The translations under genes were made by a program, and so were the position numbers. From contig NZ_JAMJFX010000008.1 of the NCBI RefSeq assembly GCF_023544865.1, forward strand, positions 1-64,000: a DNA stretch of 64,000 bases. The letters are read 5' to 3'. The notes beneath the pieces are model-generated. The model saw only the letters and a program-made list of their open reading frames with translations, searched no databases and was not told the DNA's origin. This document shows, piece after piece, positions 8,897-19,999 of this stretch. Position 1 is the stretch's first letter. The number at the start of each line of letters is the position of its first letter. This DNA is from Phaeovulum molybdatiresistens. GTDB taxonomy: Bacteria > Pseudomonadota > Alphaproteobacteria > Rhodobacterales > Rhodobacteraceae.

Positions 8897-9891
8897 GCCG
8901 CGGTCTCCTGCAAAAGGGCGCCGGTCTGTTTGAAGCAGCGGGTGGAAAACAGCGCGTGATGGCGGGCGCCGGCCAGTTCGGGCAGGGCGGCCGCGCGGTC
9001 CAGCACCGCCAGCGCCTCGGCCCGGGATTGGCCGTGGATCATGGAAAACAGCCCATAGGGCCAGATCCCCGGCACGGTGCGCCGCTGATAGCACAGCGTG
9101 ACGCCGGGCAGGGCGGCCAGCGCGGGGCCCGCGGCGGCGATGCGGTCTTCGGGCAGGTCCCAGACCACCATCGCATTGGCGGCCCAGCCGATGGCGCGGT
9201 GGCGCACGATCACGCCCACGCGGGTCAGGATGCGGGCATGGGCCAGCGCGCCGATGCGGGCGATCACGGCATCCTCGGTGCGCCCGATGCGGGCGGCCAG
9301 CGTGGCAAAGGGGCGGGGGGTCAGCGTCAGGCCCTCGGTCAGGGCCTGCAGGATCGGGCGGTCGTCGTCGCGCAGCACGTCGCGGTCGGCGGGGCGGTCC
9401 GGGGTCATCGCGGCGCGCGCGCCACGCAGCCGGAAGCCAAGGTCGATGTTGAAGGCGCGCACCAGCCGCAGATCCAGCACCCGCAGCCCGGTCGCGGCCC
9501 CGATCCGGTCCAGCATCGCGGCCAGTGCCGACGCATCGGGGGCGGTGGCGACGAACCACAGGTTCCAGTCATGTTCGCGCAGGTAGGAATGGTTCACCCC
9601 GCGTTCGGCGCCGACGATGGCCGCGACCGACTCGATCCGGTCATCGGGCACGGCCAGCGCGGCCAGCGTTGAGGCGCCCGCGGTATTGGGCCGCACCGTG
9701 GCGCCCACCCGTGCAATGGTGCCCGCCGCGCGCAGGCGGGCGAGGCGGTCGATCACCTCGGCCTCGGCCAGCCCCAGCGCCGCGCCGATGGCGGCAAAGG
9801 GCTGCGGCACCAGTGGCAAGTCGCGCTGGAATTCATCCAGCAGCCGCGCATCCAGCGGGTCCAGATGGCCAAGGGGCGTGCGGGCGGTCAT
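8893..9891 (-). CDS. nirDL: NirDL fusion, siroheme decarboxylase
   Basis: A 332-residue protein made of two AsnC/Lrp-like halves. The first (about 1-160) has NLWFVAT like NirL/NirG. The second (about 175-332) has IWPYGLFSMIHG like NirD/NirH. Natural NirDL fusions are known from other denitrifiers and are active siroheme decarboxylases alone. It lies 3 bases after nirF and overlaps nirG by 4. In this cluster the other two domains (NirG and NirH) remain separate genes. Confidence 0.92.
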   Translation of the reverse strand: MTARTPLGHLDPLDARLLDEFQRDLPLVPQPFAAIGAALGLAEAEVIDRLARLRAAGTIARVGATVRPNTAGASTLAALAVPDDRIESVAAIVGAERGVNHSYLREHDWNLWFVATAPDASALAAMLDRIGAATGLRVLDLRLVRAFNIDLGFRLRGARAAMTPDRPADRDVLRDDDRPILQALTEGLTLTPRPFATLAARIGRTEDAVIARIGALAHARILTRVGVIVRHRAIGWAANAMVVWDLPEDRIAAAGPALAALPGVTLCYQRRTVPGIWPYGLFSMIHGQSRAEALAVLDRAAALPELAGARHHALFSTRCFKQTGALLQETAA

Positions 9892-9894
9892 CGC

Positions 9895-11121
9895 CTAAAG
9901 CCCCGTGCGGTGGGCGCGAGCGGTGAAGAAGATCCCCGAGGGCGCGTTTGCCGCAACCTCGCCCGTCACCGTGCGGGTGCGGGTGTCATAGATCACCACC
10001 TTGTTGTCATCGCGCAGCGATACCCAGGCCTCGGCGCCGCGGGGGGCGAATTCCATGTGCAGCACCGCCTTGCCCGGGTTCAGCGTCGCCACCACCGCAT
10101 GGGTTCGCGAATCGACCACCTGCACCACATCGTTCAGCGGGGTCGAAAAGTTCACCCAGACATAGGGCGAGGCGGGCTGCGCGATGATGAAGACCGGCTG
10201 GCCATGCACCGGGGTGCGACCGACCTCCTCACGGGTGGTGCGGTCCACCCACAGCAGTTCATGCGCTCCCACCGCGGGCAGGACGAACTGCCCCTCGGTA
10301 AAGGCCCAGCCCTGCAGGTGCGGCATCTTGTAGACCGGCAGGTCATCCTCGGTCTTGCCATAGTCGCGCAGGAAGCGCTGCGGTTCGGGCGCATCATCCC
10401 ACAGGTCAAAGGCGGTCACGCCCTTTTCGCCGAACAGCCCGATCAGATAGGTATGCGCATCATCGGTCAGCACCGCGTCAAAGGGGTTCTTGCCGGCATT
10501 GCCCAACAGGGTGATCGCAGGCTCGGCCCCGGAAAAATCGCCCAGGAACACCTCGCCCGTGTCCCAGACGGTCCAGGCAAAACGGCGACCGGGCACATCG
10601 ACCAGACCGATGGTCTTTCCGGCGGCTGGGATGTCGGCGATCAGGTCCAGGCTGTCGGCGTCAAAGACCTTGACCCCGCCGGGTTCGTAATTCGACACCG
10701 CGATCAGCCGGCCATCATCGGAAATGGCCCCGCCGATGGAATTGCCCGCCTGCACCGTGCGCGCCACGATTTTCTGGGTCAGCATGTCGACCTTGCTAAG
10801 ACCGCCGTCGCGGCCAAAGACATAGGCAAAGCGTTCGTCGGGCGAATAGGTCAGCGAGGCGTGCGACATGTCGCCCAAACCTTCCACCCGGCCGATGGCG
10901 GCGCGGTCGGACCGGTCGATCACCAGAAGCGATCCGGTGGCGCGTTCCACCACCAGCCCCAGATCGCCGGTCGCCCGGCCGATGCCGTCCTGGGCCTCGG
11001 TCGCCAGCGCGGCGGGCGCGGTGGTCAGGCTTAGCGCGACCAGAATCGGCGCCAGGATGCGCGCGGTCAGGCGGGTGTCAGCCGGGGATGAAGCGGCCGG
11101 GGGGCCGGGCAAGCGGGGCAT
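9895..11121 (-). CDS. nirF: NirF, heme d1 biosynthesis protein
   Basis: A 408-residue exported beta-propeller protein related to the d1 domain of NirS but without a c-heme motif. The N-terminus has a signal peptide (RILAPILVALSLTTAPAALA). NirF binds a d1 precursor in the periplasm and acts between NirJ and NirN; its exact reaction was long debated. GGAG lies 6 bases before ATG 11121, which supports this start. It follows nirC after a 3-base gap. The length matches known NirF proteins of about 390-400 residues plus signal. Confidence 0.93.
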   Translation of the reverse strand: MPRLPGPPAASSPADTRLTARILAPILVALSLTTAPAALATEAQDGIGRATGDLGLVVERATGSLLVIDRSDRAAIGRVEGLGDMSHASLTYSPDERFAYVFGRDGGLSKVDMLTQKIVARTVQAGNSIGGAISDDGRLIAVSNYEPGGVKVFDADSLDLIADIPAAGKTIGLVDVPGRRFAWTVWDTGEVFLGDFSGAEPAITLLGNAGKNPFDAVLTDDAHTYLIGLFGEKGVTAFDLWDDAPEPQRFLRDYGKTEDDLPVYKMPHLQGWAFTEGQFVLPAVGAHELLWVDRTTREEVGRTPVHGQPVFIIAQPASPYVWVNFSTPLNDVVQVVDSRTHAVVATLNPGKAVLHMEFAPRGAEAWVSLRDDNKVVIYDTRTRTVTGEVAANAPSGIFFTARAHRTGL

Positions 11122-11124
11122 GAT

Positions 11125-11439
11125 CTACTCCAGTTCCTTCAGGTAATTGGCAATCCACAGCGCCTCGTCTTCGGTCAGCAGCGGGCGCCAGGGGGGCATC
11201 GCGGTGCCGGGCACCCCGTCCAGGATGATCAGCGCCAGCCCCTCGGGTTCGGCATGGGCAAGGGCGTCGGCGGTCAGCGGGCTGCCAAGGCCGCCCTTCA
11301 TCGTCAGCCCGTGGCAGGACCCGCAATCCTGGATCACCATATGTTCCAGCGCCGCGGCGCGGTCGGGCGCGAGTTCGGCCCCCGCCGCAGGCAGCGCCAG
11401 ACCCAGCGCCAGCACAAACGCGGCGGCCAGCCTAGGCAT
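11125..11439 (-). CDS. nirC: NirC, small c-type cytochrome
   Basis: A 104-residue periplasmic cytochrome c with a signal peptide ending AAGA and a heme site CGSCH at residues 39-43. A GTAMPPW segment supplies the likely Met ligand. NirC can donate electrons to NirS or serve heme d1 maturation. The start MPRLAAAFVLALGLALP was chosen because it opens the signal peptide; the ORF extends further upstream only inside nirE in another frame. It overlaps the end of nirE by 8 bases. Confidence 0.9.
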   Translation of the reverse strand: MPRLAAAFVLALGLALPAAGAELAPDRAAALEHMVIQDCGSCHGLTMKGGLGSPLTADALAHAEPEGLALIILDGVPGTAMPPWRPLLTEDEALWIANYLKELE

Positions 11440-12235
11440 GGGCGGCCACCGCCATGGCCTGAAAGGCGCGCGCCGGGACCAGCGCGACATCGTCGTAAAG
11501 CGATACGACCCGGCCGATGACGAACAGCACCGGCGCCTCGGGTTCGGCCTGCGCCACGTCTGCGGCAATCCCCGACAGGGTGGACAGGATGCGCGTTTCA
11601 CGCGGGGTGGTGACCGAGGCCACCGCCAGCACCGGCAGGCTTGCGGGCAGGCCATGCGCCATCAGCTGGGCGGCAATTTCGGCGATGTTGGACACGCCCA
11701 TATAGACCACAAGCGTCGTTTCCGGGCAGGCCAGCGAGGCCCAGTCCAGATCCAGCCGCGCGTCGCGTGCGCGATGCCCGGTGACATAGCGCACGCCGGT
11801 GGCAAGGCCGCGATGCGTCAGCGGCACACCGGTGCTGGCCGCGCAGCCCTGCGCCGCGGTGATGCCGGGGACGTAATCGACCGCGATACCGGCCGCGCGC
11901 AGATCGGCGGCCTCTTCGCTGCCGCGCCCGAAGATCAGCGGATCGCCGCCCTTCAGGCGCGCCACCGTCAGGCCGTCGCGGGCCAGGTCTACCAGCAGGG
12001 CGTTGATCGCCTCTTGCGGGACCTTGTGGCAGCGCGGCAGCTTGCCCACGTCGATCAGCCGCCGTCCCGGCGGGATCAGGGCCATGATCTCGGGGCTGAC
12101 CAGGCGGTCATAGACCACCACATCGGCGCTTTGCAAAAGCCGCAGCGCGCGCAGCGTCAGCAACTCGGGGTCGCCGGGCCCTGCGCCGATCAGAAAGACT
12201 TTGCCCAAGGTTCGGTCGCGCGACAGGTCTTTCAT
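11432..12235 (-). CDS. nirE: NirE, uroporphyrinogen-III C-methyltransferase
   Basis: A 267-residue SAM-dependent methyltransferase. GKVFLIGAGPGDPELLT near the start and the GGDPLIFGRGSEE motif are the hallmarks of the CobA/SUMT family. It methylates uroporphyrinogen III to precorrin-2, the entry step to siroheme and heme d1. The start at 12235 (MKDLSRDRT) has GGAG 7-8 bases upstream. A longer ORF reaches 12310 and would overlap the nirS stop, but it would translate through the hairpin at 12275-12301, so the shorter start is preferred. Confidence 0.93.
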   Translation of the reverse strand: MKDLSRDRTLGKVFLIGAGPGDPELLTLRALRLLQSADVVVYDRLVSPEIMALIPPGRRLIDVGKLPRCHKVPQEAINALLVDLARDGLTVARLKGGDPLIFGRGSEEAADLRAAGIAVDYVPGITAAQGCAASTGVPLTHRGLATGVRYVTGHRARDARLDLDWASLACPETTLVVYMGVSNIAEIAAQLMAHGLPASLPVLAVASVTTPRETRILSTLSGIAADVAQAEPEAPVLFVIGRVVSLYDDVALVPARAFQAMAVAAHA

Positions 12236-12274
12236 GGCGGTCTCCGTCGGGATGGCTTTGAAAGGGAAGGGGGT

Positions 12275-12301
12275 GGCGCGGGCGGGCTGGCCGCCCGCGC
12301 C
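12275..12301 (-). terminator. Intercistronic hairpin between nirS and nirE
   Basis: An 11-bp perfect GC stem, GGCGCGGGCGG (12275-12285) with CCGCCCGCGCC (12291-12301), and a 5-base loop. It lies right after the nirS stop and before the preferred nirE start. There is no strong U run, so it is more likely an mRNA-stabilising or partial attenuating hairpin. It would let nirS be made in excess over the cofactor-synthesis genes. Confidence 0.65.
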
Positions 12302-12309
12302 GGACGTCA

Positions 12310-14143
<1,834 letters not shown>

Positions 14144-14251
14144 GGCTGCGACAGCGGCGCGCAGGCAGGGTCGGGCCATCATCCCCCGGCCCCGGTTTTC
14201 CGGTCGCGCGGGGCCTGTTGCCGCCCGATGCCATCGCCCGAAAGCCCCTTC

Positions 14252-16315
14252 ATGCGCCGTCTGCTTGCCCTTGCCCTGATCGCCTGCCTGTCCGCGTTGC
14301 CCGCCTGGCCCCAGCAGGGGGCTGGGGGCGGCTTGGGGGCGGGTCTGGGTGGCGCGCCGGCCACCGCCACCGCCCCCAGCCCCGAACAGGCGGCGGCGCT
14401 GTTCGGGCAGGCGGGCCCCGTCGTCGTGACCCGGCAAGAGGCGGGCGTGCCGGGCTGGACGGTTAGCGCGGATGGGGCCGTCATCGGCCATGTCGGATCA
14501 ACCTGGGAAATCGCCGGATCGGTGGGCTATTCGGGCCGCCCGCTAGAGGTTCTGGTGGCGATCGCCCCCGATGCCACGATCGCGGGCGCGGTTCTGGTGC
14601 GCCACAATGAACCCGTGCTGACGCTGGGCATTTCGGATGCCGATATCGCCGCCTATGTCGCGGGCTTTCGCGGCTATGATCTGGCCGCCCCGCGCGAGGC
14701 GGTGGGCCTGTCGGCGCCGGGCGTGCCCGATGTGATCAGCCGCGCCACCGTGTCGACCGGGGTGATCCGCGACGGCATCCTGCGCACCGCGCGCACCCTG
14801 GCCATCGGGCGCGGGCTGATCGCGGCCTCGGGCGGGATCGACCGGCTGGGGTTTGCGCCCGCCGACTGGCCCGGGCTTGTATCCATGGGCGCCCTGACCG
14901 AGCTGCGCGTGTCGATGACGCAAGCGGCGGGCGCGCTGGCGGGCGCCAAGGTGCCGGTGCCGCCCGGGCAGGGCGATTTTCTGCGCCTGTGGACCGGGAT
15001 CATCGATCCGCCGACCGTGGGGCAGAACCTGCTGGGCCAGCAGGTCTTTACCCAGGCGATCGGCGATCTGGGGCCGGGGGAAAGCGCGCTGGTGGTGATC
15101 TCATCGGGCCTACACTCGCACCGCGGCACCGATTGGCGCAAGACCGGTGTCTTCGACCGGCTGGTGCTGGTGCAGGGCGACACCCGGTATCAGCCGACCG
15201 CCGACAGCTATCAGATGGTCAAGCGCCTGCGCGCCGAGGGCGCGCCCGAGGTCAAGGAAATCAGCCTGTTCCGCCTGCCCCCCGCGATTGACCCGGCCCG
15301 TCCCTTCCGCCTTGAGGTTGCCGCGACCCGGCCCACCGCGGCGGGCGAACAGGTCGCCATGACCATGGCGGTGGATTATGCCCTGCCCGATGCCTTCCGC
15401 CTGGCCCCCCCGCCCGCGGCCGAGCCGCTGTGGCGCGCGATCTGGGCGGCCAAGCGGCTGGAAACCGTCGCTGTTGCCACCATGCTGGCGGTGCTGACGG
15501 TGATCCTGTTCGCGCAGGACTGGATTACCCGGCGGCCCGCGCTGTGGCGGCGCGGGCGGATGGTGTTTCTGGGCGTCACGCTGGTCGGGCTGGGCTGGGG
15601 GCTGAACGGGCAGCTGTCGGTGGTGCAGGTCGTGGCCTTTGTCCATTCGCTGCTGACGGGGTTCCGCTGGGAAACCTTCCTGATCGAGCCGGTGATCTTT
15701 CTGCTGTGGTCCTTTGTCGCGCTGGGCCTGCTGTTCTGGGGGCGCGGGGTCTATTGCGGCTGGCTATGCCCCTTTGGCGCGTTGCAGGAACTGTTGAACA
15801 ACGCCGCCGTGCGGCTGGGCATCCGCCAGATCGCGGTGCCGCAGGCGCTGCATGAACGGCTGTGGGTGATCAAATACACCGCCTTCGTCGGCATCCTGGC
15901 GCTGTCGTTCTATTCGATGCATGACGCGCTGGTCCTGGCCGAGGTGGAACCCTTCAAGACCGCGATTTCCATGCGGATGATTCGCGCCTGGCCCTTTGTG
16001 CTGTTCGTGCTGGCGCTGCTGGGGGCGGGGCTGTTCATTGAACGCTTCTTTTGCCGCTATCTGTGCCCCTTGGGCGCGGGGCTGGCGATTCCGGCCAAGC
16101 TGAAGATCTTTGACTGGCTGAAGCGCCGCCCGCAATGCGGCCGCGAATGCCGCCTGTGCGAGACGAAATGCACCGTCGGCGCGATCGACCCGCTGGGCCG
16201 GATCAATCCCAATGAATGCGTCCTGTGCCTGCGCTGCCAGGTGATCATGAACGACGCCAATACCTGCCCGATCCTGAAACGCCGTGCCCGATCCGTGGAA
16301 GGAGCCGCGCCATGA
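14252..16315 (+). CDS. nirI: NirI, NosR-like membrane flavo/iron-sulfur protein
   Basis: A polytopic membrane protein of about 687 residues. A signal peptide leads into a periplasmic FMN-binding domain, then transmembrane helices, two CxxxCP motifs (CGWLCP and CRYLCP) and a cytoplasmic ferredoxin-like tail with CxxxCxxCxxxC and CVLCLRC. This is the NosR/NirI architecture. In Paracoccus, NirI is needed for nirS expression or NirS activity, probably by electron delivery. The start at 14252 opens the signal peptide (MRRLLALALIA); an in-frame ATG at 14228 has no better ribosome site. Its stop overlaps nirX (ATGA). Confidence 0.93.
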   Translation: MRRLLALALIACLSALPAWPQQGAGGGLGAGLGGAPATATAPSPEQAAALFGQAGPVVVTRQEAGVPGWTVSADGAVIGHVGSTWEIAGSVGYSGRPLEVLVAIAPDATIAGAVLVRHNEPVLTLGISDADIAAYVAGFRGYDLAAPREAVGLSAPGVPDVISRATVSTGVIRDGILRTARTLAIGRGLIAASGGIDRLGFAPADWPGLVSMGALTELRVSMTQAAGALAGAKVPVPPGQGDFLRLWTGIIDPPTVGQNLLGQQVFTQAIGDLGPGESALVVISSGLHSHRGTDWRKTGVFDRLVLVQGDTRYQPTADSYQMVKRLRAEGAPEVKEISLFRLPPAIDPARPFRLEVAATRPTAAGEQVAMTMAVDYALPDAFRLAPPPAAEPLWRAIWAAKRLETVAVATMLAVLTVILFAQDWITRRPALWRRGRMVFLGVTLVGLGWGLNGQLSVVQVVAFVHSLLTGFRWETFLIEPVIFLLWSFVALGLLFWGRGVYCGWLCPFGALQELLNNAAVRLGIRQIAVPQALHERLWVIKYTAFVGILALSFYSMHDALVLAEVEPFKTAISMRMIRAWPFVLFVLALLGAGLFIERFFCRYLCPLGAGLAIPAKLKIFDWLKRRPQCGRECRLCETKCTVGAIDPLGRINPNECVLCLRCQVIMNDANTCPILKRRARSVEGAAP

Positions 16316-17208
16316 CCGCCATCAACCGCCGCCGCTTTCTGACCCTGTCGGCCTGTGCGCTGGGCAGTGCGCTGGCCGCGCCGCGCGCGCATGCTGCGCC
16401 GCCGCTGCTGTGGCAGGGCCGGGCGCTGGGCGCCGATCTGTCGATCCGTCTGGCCGGGGCTGCGCCTGCCGCATCGCGCGGGCTGATCCGCGCGATCGAG
16501 GCCGAGGCGCGCGGGATCGAGGCGCGCTTTTCGCTGTATCGCGATTCGGCGCTGACCCGGCTGAACCGCGACGGGCGCCTGGCCCATCCCGATGGCATGA
16601 TCCGCGAGTTGTTCGCGCTGGCCGACCAGGTGCATCGCGCCACGCAGGGCTGTTTCGACCCGACGGTGCAGCCGCTTTATCTGGCCCATGCCACCGGCAC
16701 CGACCCCGCCGCCGCGCGCGACCATCTGGGCTGGCAGCGCGTGCGCATCGGCGCCGATGACATCCGGCTGGACCCCGGCATGGCGCTGACCTTCAACGGC
16801 ATTGCCCAAGGCTTTGCCGCCGACCGGATCGCGGCCTTGATGCGGGTCTGGGGGCTTTGGGATGTGCTGATCGACATGGGCGAGGTGATGGCGCTGGGCA
16901 CGCGCCCGGGCGGCGGGCCCTGGCGGGCCGCGATCGCCGCGCCCGATGGCACACAGATGGCTGGCCCCGAATTGCGCGATCGCGCGCTGGCCACCTCGGC
17001 GCCGCTGGGCACGCGGATCGGGGCCGATGGCGTCCCCCACATCCTGCATCCCGCGGGCGGTGCCCCGCGCTGGGCGCTGGTGTCGGTATCCGGGCCGCGC
17101 GCGGCAGTCTGCGATGCGCTGTCCACCGCCTTTTGCCTGATGCCCGATCATCAGATCACCGAGGCCTTGGCACAGTTTCCGGGCACGCGGGTCGAACATC
17201 TGGCCTGA
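16312..17208 (+). CDS. nirX: NirX, ApbE-type FAD:protein FMN transferase
   Basis: A 298-residue ApbE-family protein exported by a twin-arginine signal (NRRRFLTLSACALGSAL). Family motifs include GCFDPTVQPL and LTFNGIAQGFAADR. NirX and its paralog NosX are flavin-linked partners of NirI and NosR. The likely job is to attach FMN covalently to the periplasmic domain of NirI. The start overlaps the nirI stop (ATGA), and longer upstream readings are nirI in another frame. The Tat signal suggests folding with FAD in the cytoplasm before export. Confidence 0.92.
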   Translation: MTAINRRRFLTLSACALGSALAAPRAHAAPPLLWQGRALGADLSIRLAGAAPAASRGLIRAIEAEARGIEARFSLYRDSALTRLNRDGRLAHPDGMIRELFALADQVHRATQGCFDPTVQPLYLAHATGTDPAAARDHLGWQRVRIGADDIRLDPGMALTFNGIAQGFAADRIAALMRVWGLWDVLIDMGEVMALGTRPGGGPWRAAIAAPDGTQMAGPELRDRALATSAPLGTRIGADGVPHILHPAGGAPRWALVSVSGPRAAVCDALSTAFCLMPDHQITEALAQFPGTRVEHLA

Positions 17209-17243
17209 GATTGCGCGGTAACGGTCACTTCACGACCGCGCGA

Positions 17244-17257
17244 TTGACTTTCGTTAA
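17244..17257 (+). promoter_or_regulatory. FNR/NNR-type box upstream of norC
   Basis: TTGACTTTCGTTAA, identical over 14 bases to the nirS/nirI box. It is centred about 72 bases before the norC start. It should place norCBQDEF under the same NO/oxygen-responsive regulator as nirS. A second shared word, TTGCGC-N-GTAACG, precedes both boxes (14105-14117 and 17211-17223). Confidence 0.88.
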
Positions 17258-17322
17258 GGCCACCCCCGCCCGGGACGCGCAGAAGGGGGTGACAGTAAAC
17301 TGCTCCAGGAAGGATCAGCGCG

Positions 17323-17775
17323 ATGCGCGAAGTCATGACCAAGAGCATGGCCCGAAACATCTTCTACGGCGGGTCCTTGTTCTTCATCCTCATATTCTTG
17401 GGCCTGTCGGTCCATTCCCACTACTACATCGTCAACGTATCGACGAATCGCGAGACGCTGACCGACAGCGTCGTCGCCGGCAAGCACATCTGGGAAAAAC
17501 ATTCCTGCGTGAACTGCCATTCGCTTCTGGGCGAGGGCGCCTATTTCGCCCCCGAACTGGCCAATGTGATGACCCGTTGGGGCGTCCAGGATGACCCGCA
17601 GGCCGCCTTCGAGGCGCTGAAGGGCTGGATGGACGCCATGCCCACCGGCATCGAGGGCCGCCGCCAGATGCCGAACTTCAACCTGACGGATGAAGAATAC
17701 CGTCAGCTGTCCGACTTCCTGCTGTGGTCGAACACGATCAACGCGCAGGGCTGGCCCCCGAATGACGCGGGCTGA
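17323..17775 (+). CDS. norC: NorC, cytochrome c subunit of NO reductase
   Basis: A 150-residue membrane-anchored monoheme cytochrome c. One N-terminal helix (about 13-32, IFYGGSLFFILIFLGLSV) is followed by the heme site CVNCH (62-66) and a periplasmic domain ending NDAG. The sequence matches the NorC family along its whole length. NorC passes electrons from soluble cytochromes or azurins to NorB. An AGGAAGGA ribosome site precedes the ATG. It is the first gene of the nor operon, 12 bases before norB. Confidence 0.97.
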   Translation: MREVMTKSMARNIFYGGSLFFILIFLGLSVHSHYYIVNVSTNRETLTDSVVAGKHIWEKHSCVNCHSLLGEGAYFAPELANVMTRWGVQDDPQAAFEALKGWMDAMPTGIEGRRQMPNFNLTDEEYRQLSDFLLWSNTINAQGWPPNDAG

Positions 17776-17787
17776 GGAGACGAGATC

Positions 17788-19179
17788 ATGAAATATCAAT
17801 CGCAAAAGATCGCGCTGGCCTATTTCATCGTGGCCATGGCGCTGTTTGCCGTCCAGGTGTCGATGGGGCTGATCCTGGGCTGGATCTATGTCAGCCCGAA
17901 CTTCCTGTCCGAAATCCTGCCCTTCAACGTGGGGCGCATGCTGCATACCAACAGCCTTGTCGTCTGGCTTCTGCTGGGCTTTTTCGGCGCCGCCTACTAC
18001 CTGGTGCCTGAAGAATCCGAACGCGAAATCCATTCGCCGATGCTGGCCTATCTGCAGCTGGCGATCTTCGTGGTCGGCACGCTGGGCGCGGTGGTCACCT
18101 ATCTGTTCAACCTCTTTGACGGCAACTTCCTGCTGGGCAATGAGGGGCGCGAGTTCCTGGAACAGCCGCGCTGGGTGAAGGTGGGGATCGTCGTCGGTGC
18201 GCTGATCTTCCTTTACAACGTCACCATGACCGTTCTGGCGGGCAAGAAAACCGCGATCACCAACATCCTGTTGCTGGGCCTGTGGCTGTTGTCGCTGCTG
18301 TTCCTGTTTGCCTTCTACAACCCGGGCAACCTGGCGCTGGACAAGCAATACTGGTGGTATGTCGTTCACCTGTGGGTCGAGGCGACCTGGGAACTGGTGA
18401 TGGCCTCGATCCTGGCCTATCTGATGCTGAAGCTGACGGGGGTCGACCGTGAGGTGGTGGAAAAGTGGCTTTATGTCATCGTCGCCACGGCGCTGTTTTC
18501 CGGCATCCTGGGCACGGGGCACCACTATTACTGGATCGGCACGCCGGGGTATTGGCAGTGGATCGGCTCGATCTTCTCGACGCTTGAGGTCGTGCCCTTC
18601 TTTGGCATGATGGCCTTTGCCTTCATCATGGTCTGGAAAGGCCGCCGCGATCACCCGAACAAGGCGGCGCTGCTGTGGGCGCTGGGCTGTGCCACGCTGG
18701 CCTTCTTTGGCGCGGGTGTCTGGGGCTTCCTGCATACGCTGCACGGGGTGAACTACTATACCCACGGCACGCAGATCACCGCGGCGCATGGTCACCTGGC
18801 CTTCTTTGGTGCCTATGTCGCGCTGAACCTGGCGATCATCAGCTATGCCTTCCCGGTGCTGCGGGGGCGTGACCCCTACAACCAGGTGCTGAACATGGTG
18901 TCCTTCTGGCTGATGTCGGGCGGGATGGTGTTCATGACCTTCACCCTGACCTTCGCGGGCACGGTGCAGACCCACCTGCAGCGCGTGAATGGCGAATACT
19001 ACATGGACGTGCAGGACCAGCTGTGGATCTTCTACGCGATGCGCTTCGGCTCGGGCGTGGCGGTGGTGCTGGGGGCGGTGCTGTTCATCTACGCCGTCCT
19101 TGTCCCCCGGCGTGAGATCATCGAGGCCGGTCCCGTCGAACAGGCCCGCATTGCGGCCGAACATACGGCGGCGGAGTGA
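17788..19179 (+). CDS. norB: NorB, catalytic subunit of cytochrome c NO reductase
   Basis: A 463-residue, 12-helix protein of the heme-copper oxidase superfamily. It has the conserved His segments HTNSLV, HLWVEATWE and GHHYYWIG, and the glutamates of the FeB pocket (WEL..., and in the SIFSTLEVVPF helix). With NorC it reduces two NO to N2O at a heme b3/non-heme iron centre. It lacks the quinol-oxidising N-terminal extension of qNOR, consistent with a separate NorC. The stop overlaps the upstream possible starts of norQ. Confidence 0.97.
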   Translation: MKYQSQKIALAYFIVAMALFAVQVSMGLILGWIYVSPNFLSEILPFNVGRMLHTNSLVVWLLLGFFGAAYYLVPEESEREIHSPMLAYLQLAIFVVGTLGAVVTYLFNLFDGNFLLGNEGREFLEQPRWVKVGIVVGALIFLYNVTMTVLAGKKTAITNILLLGLWLLSLLFLFAFYNPGNLALDKQYWWYVVHLWVEATWELVMASILAYLMLKLTGVDREVVEKWLYVIVATALFSGILGTGHHYYWIGTPGYWQWIGSIFSTLEVVPFFGMMAFAFIMVWKGRRDHPNKAALLWALGCATLAFFGAGVWGFLHTLHGVNYYTHGTQITAAHGHLAFFGAYVALNLAIISYAFPVLRGRDPYNQVLNMVSFWLMSGGMVFMTFTLTFAGTVQTHLQRVNGEYYMDVQDQLWIFYAMRFGSGVAVVLGAVLFIYAVLVPRREIIEAGPVEQARIAAEHTAAE

Positions 19180-19184
19180 TGCAG

Positions 19185-19991
19185 ATGGATGGAACCCTGA
19201 ACCTGAAGGGGGCGGCGGAAGCCCCCTTCTACCTGCCCCAGGGCGATGAATGCGACGTCTTTGCCGCCGCCGCCGCCCATGACCTGCCGATCCTGCTGAA
19301 AGGCCCCACCGGTTGTGGCAAGACGCGGTTTGTGGCGCATATGGCCGCCCGCCTTGGCCGGCCGCTTTATACCGTCGCCTGCCATGATGACCTGTCGGCC
19401 GCCGACCTGATCGGGCGCTATCTGCTGAAGGGCGGGGAAACCGTCTGGGTCGATGGCCCGCTGACCCGCGCAGTGCGCGAAGGCGCGATCTGTTACCTGG
19501 ATGAGGTGGTCGAGGCGCGGCGCGACGTGACCGTGGTGCTGCATCCCCTGACCGACGACCGGCGCATCCTGCCCATCGACCGCACCGGCGAGGAACTTGA
19601 GGCCGCCCCGGGCTTTTTGCTGGTGGCGTCCTACAACCCCGGCTACCAGAACATCCTGAAAACGCTGAAACCCTCGACCCGGCAGCGGTTCATCAGCCTG
19701 GAATTCACCTTCCCGAAACCCGAACACGAAATCCCGGTGGTGGCGCGTGAAAGCGGCCTGTCCGAGGATCGGGTGAAACCGCTGGTGCGCGTCGCCAACA
19801 AGCTGCGCGCGATGAAGGGGCAGGATCTGGAAGAAGGCGTGTCCACCCGCCTTGTGGTCTATGCCGCCACCCTGATCGCGGGGGGGATGCCGGTCGAACG
19901 CGCCATCCTGACCGCGATGATCGAACCGCTGACCGACGACAGCGATACCAAACGCGGGCTCCTCGATCTCGTCACCGCCGTATTCGGGTGA
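19185..19991 (+). CDS. norQ: NorQ, MoxR-type AAA+ ATPase
   Basis: A protein of about 268 residues with the Walker A motif GPTGCGKT (near residue 36) and Walker B ICYLDEV. This is the CbbQ/NorQ/NirQ family of AAA+ chaperones. Together with the VWA protein NorD it activates NO reductase, probably by inserting the non-heme iron in NorB. Possible starts are GTG 19176, ATG 19179 and ATG 19185. The last was chosen because it lies 8 bases after GGAG. Its stop overlaps the norD region. Confidence 0.93.
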   Translation: MDGTLNLKGAAEAPFYLPQGDECDVFAAAAAHDLPILLKGPTGCGKTRFVAHMAARLGRPLYTVACHDDLSAADLIGRYLLKGGETVWVDGPLTRAVREGAICYLDEVVEARRDVTVVLHPLTDDRRILPIDRTGEELEAAPGFLLVASYNPGYQNILKTLKPSTRQRFISLEFTFPKPEHEIPVVARESGLSEDRVKPLVRVANKLRAMKGQDLEEGVSTRLVVYAATLIAGGMPVERAILTAMIEPLTDDSDTKRGLLDLVTAVFG

Positions 19992-19999
19992 GGCAGGCG

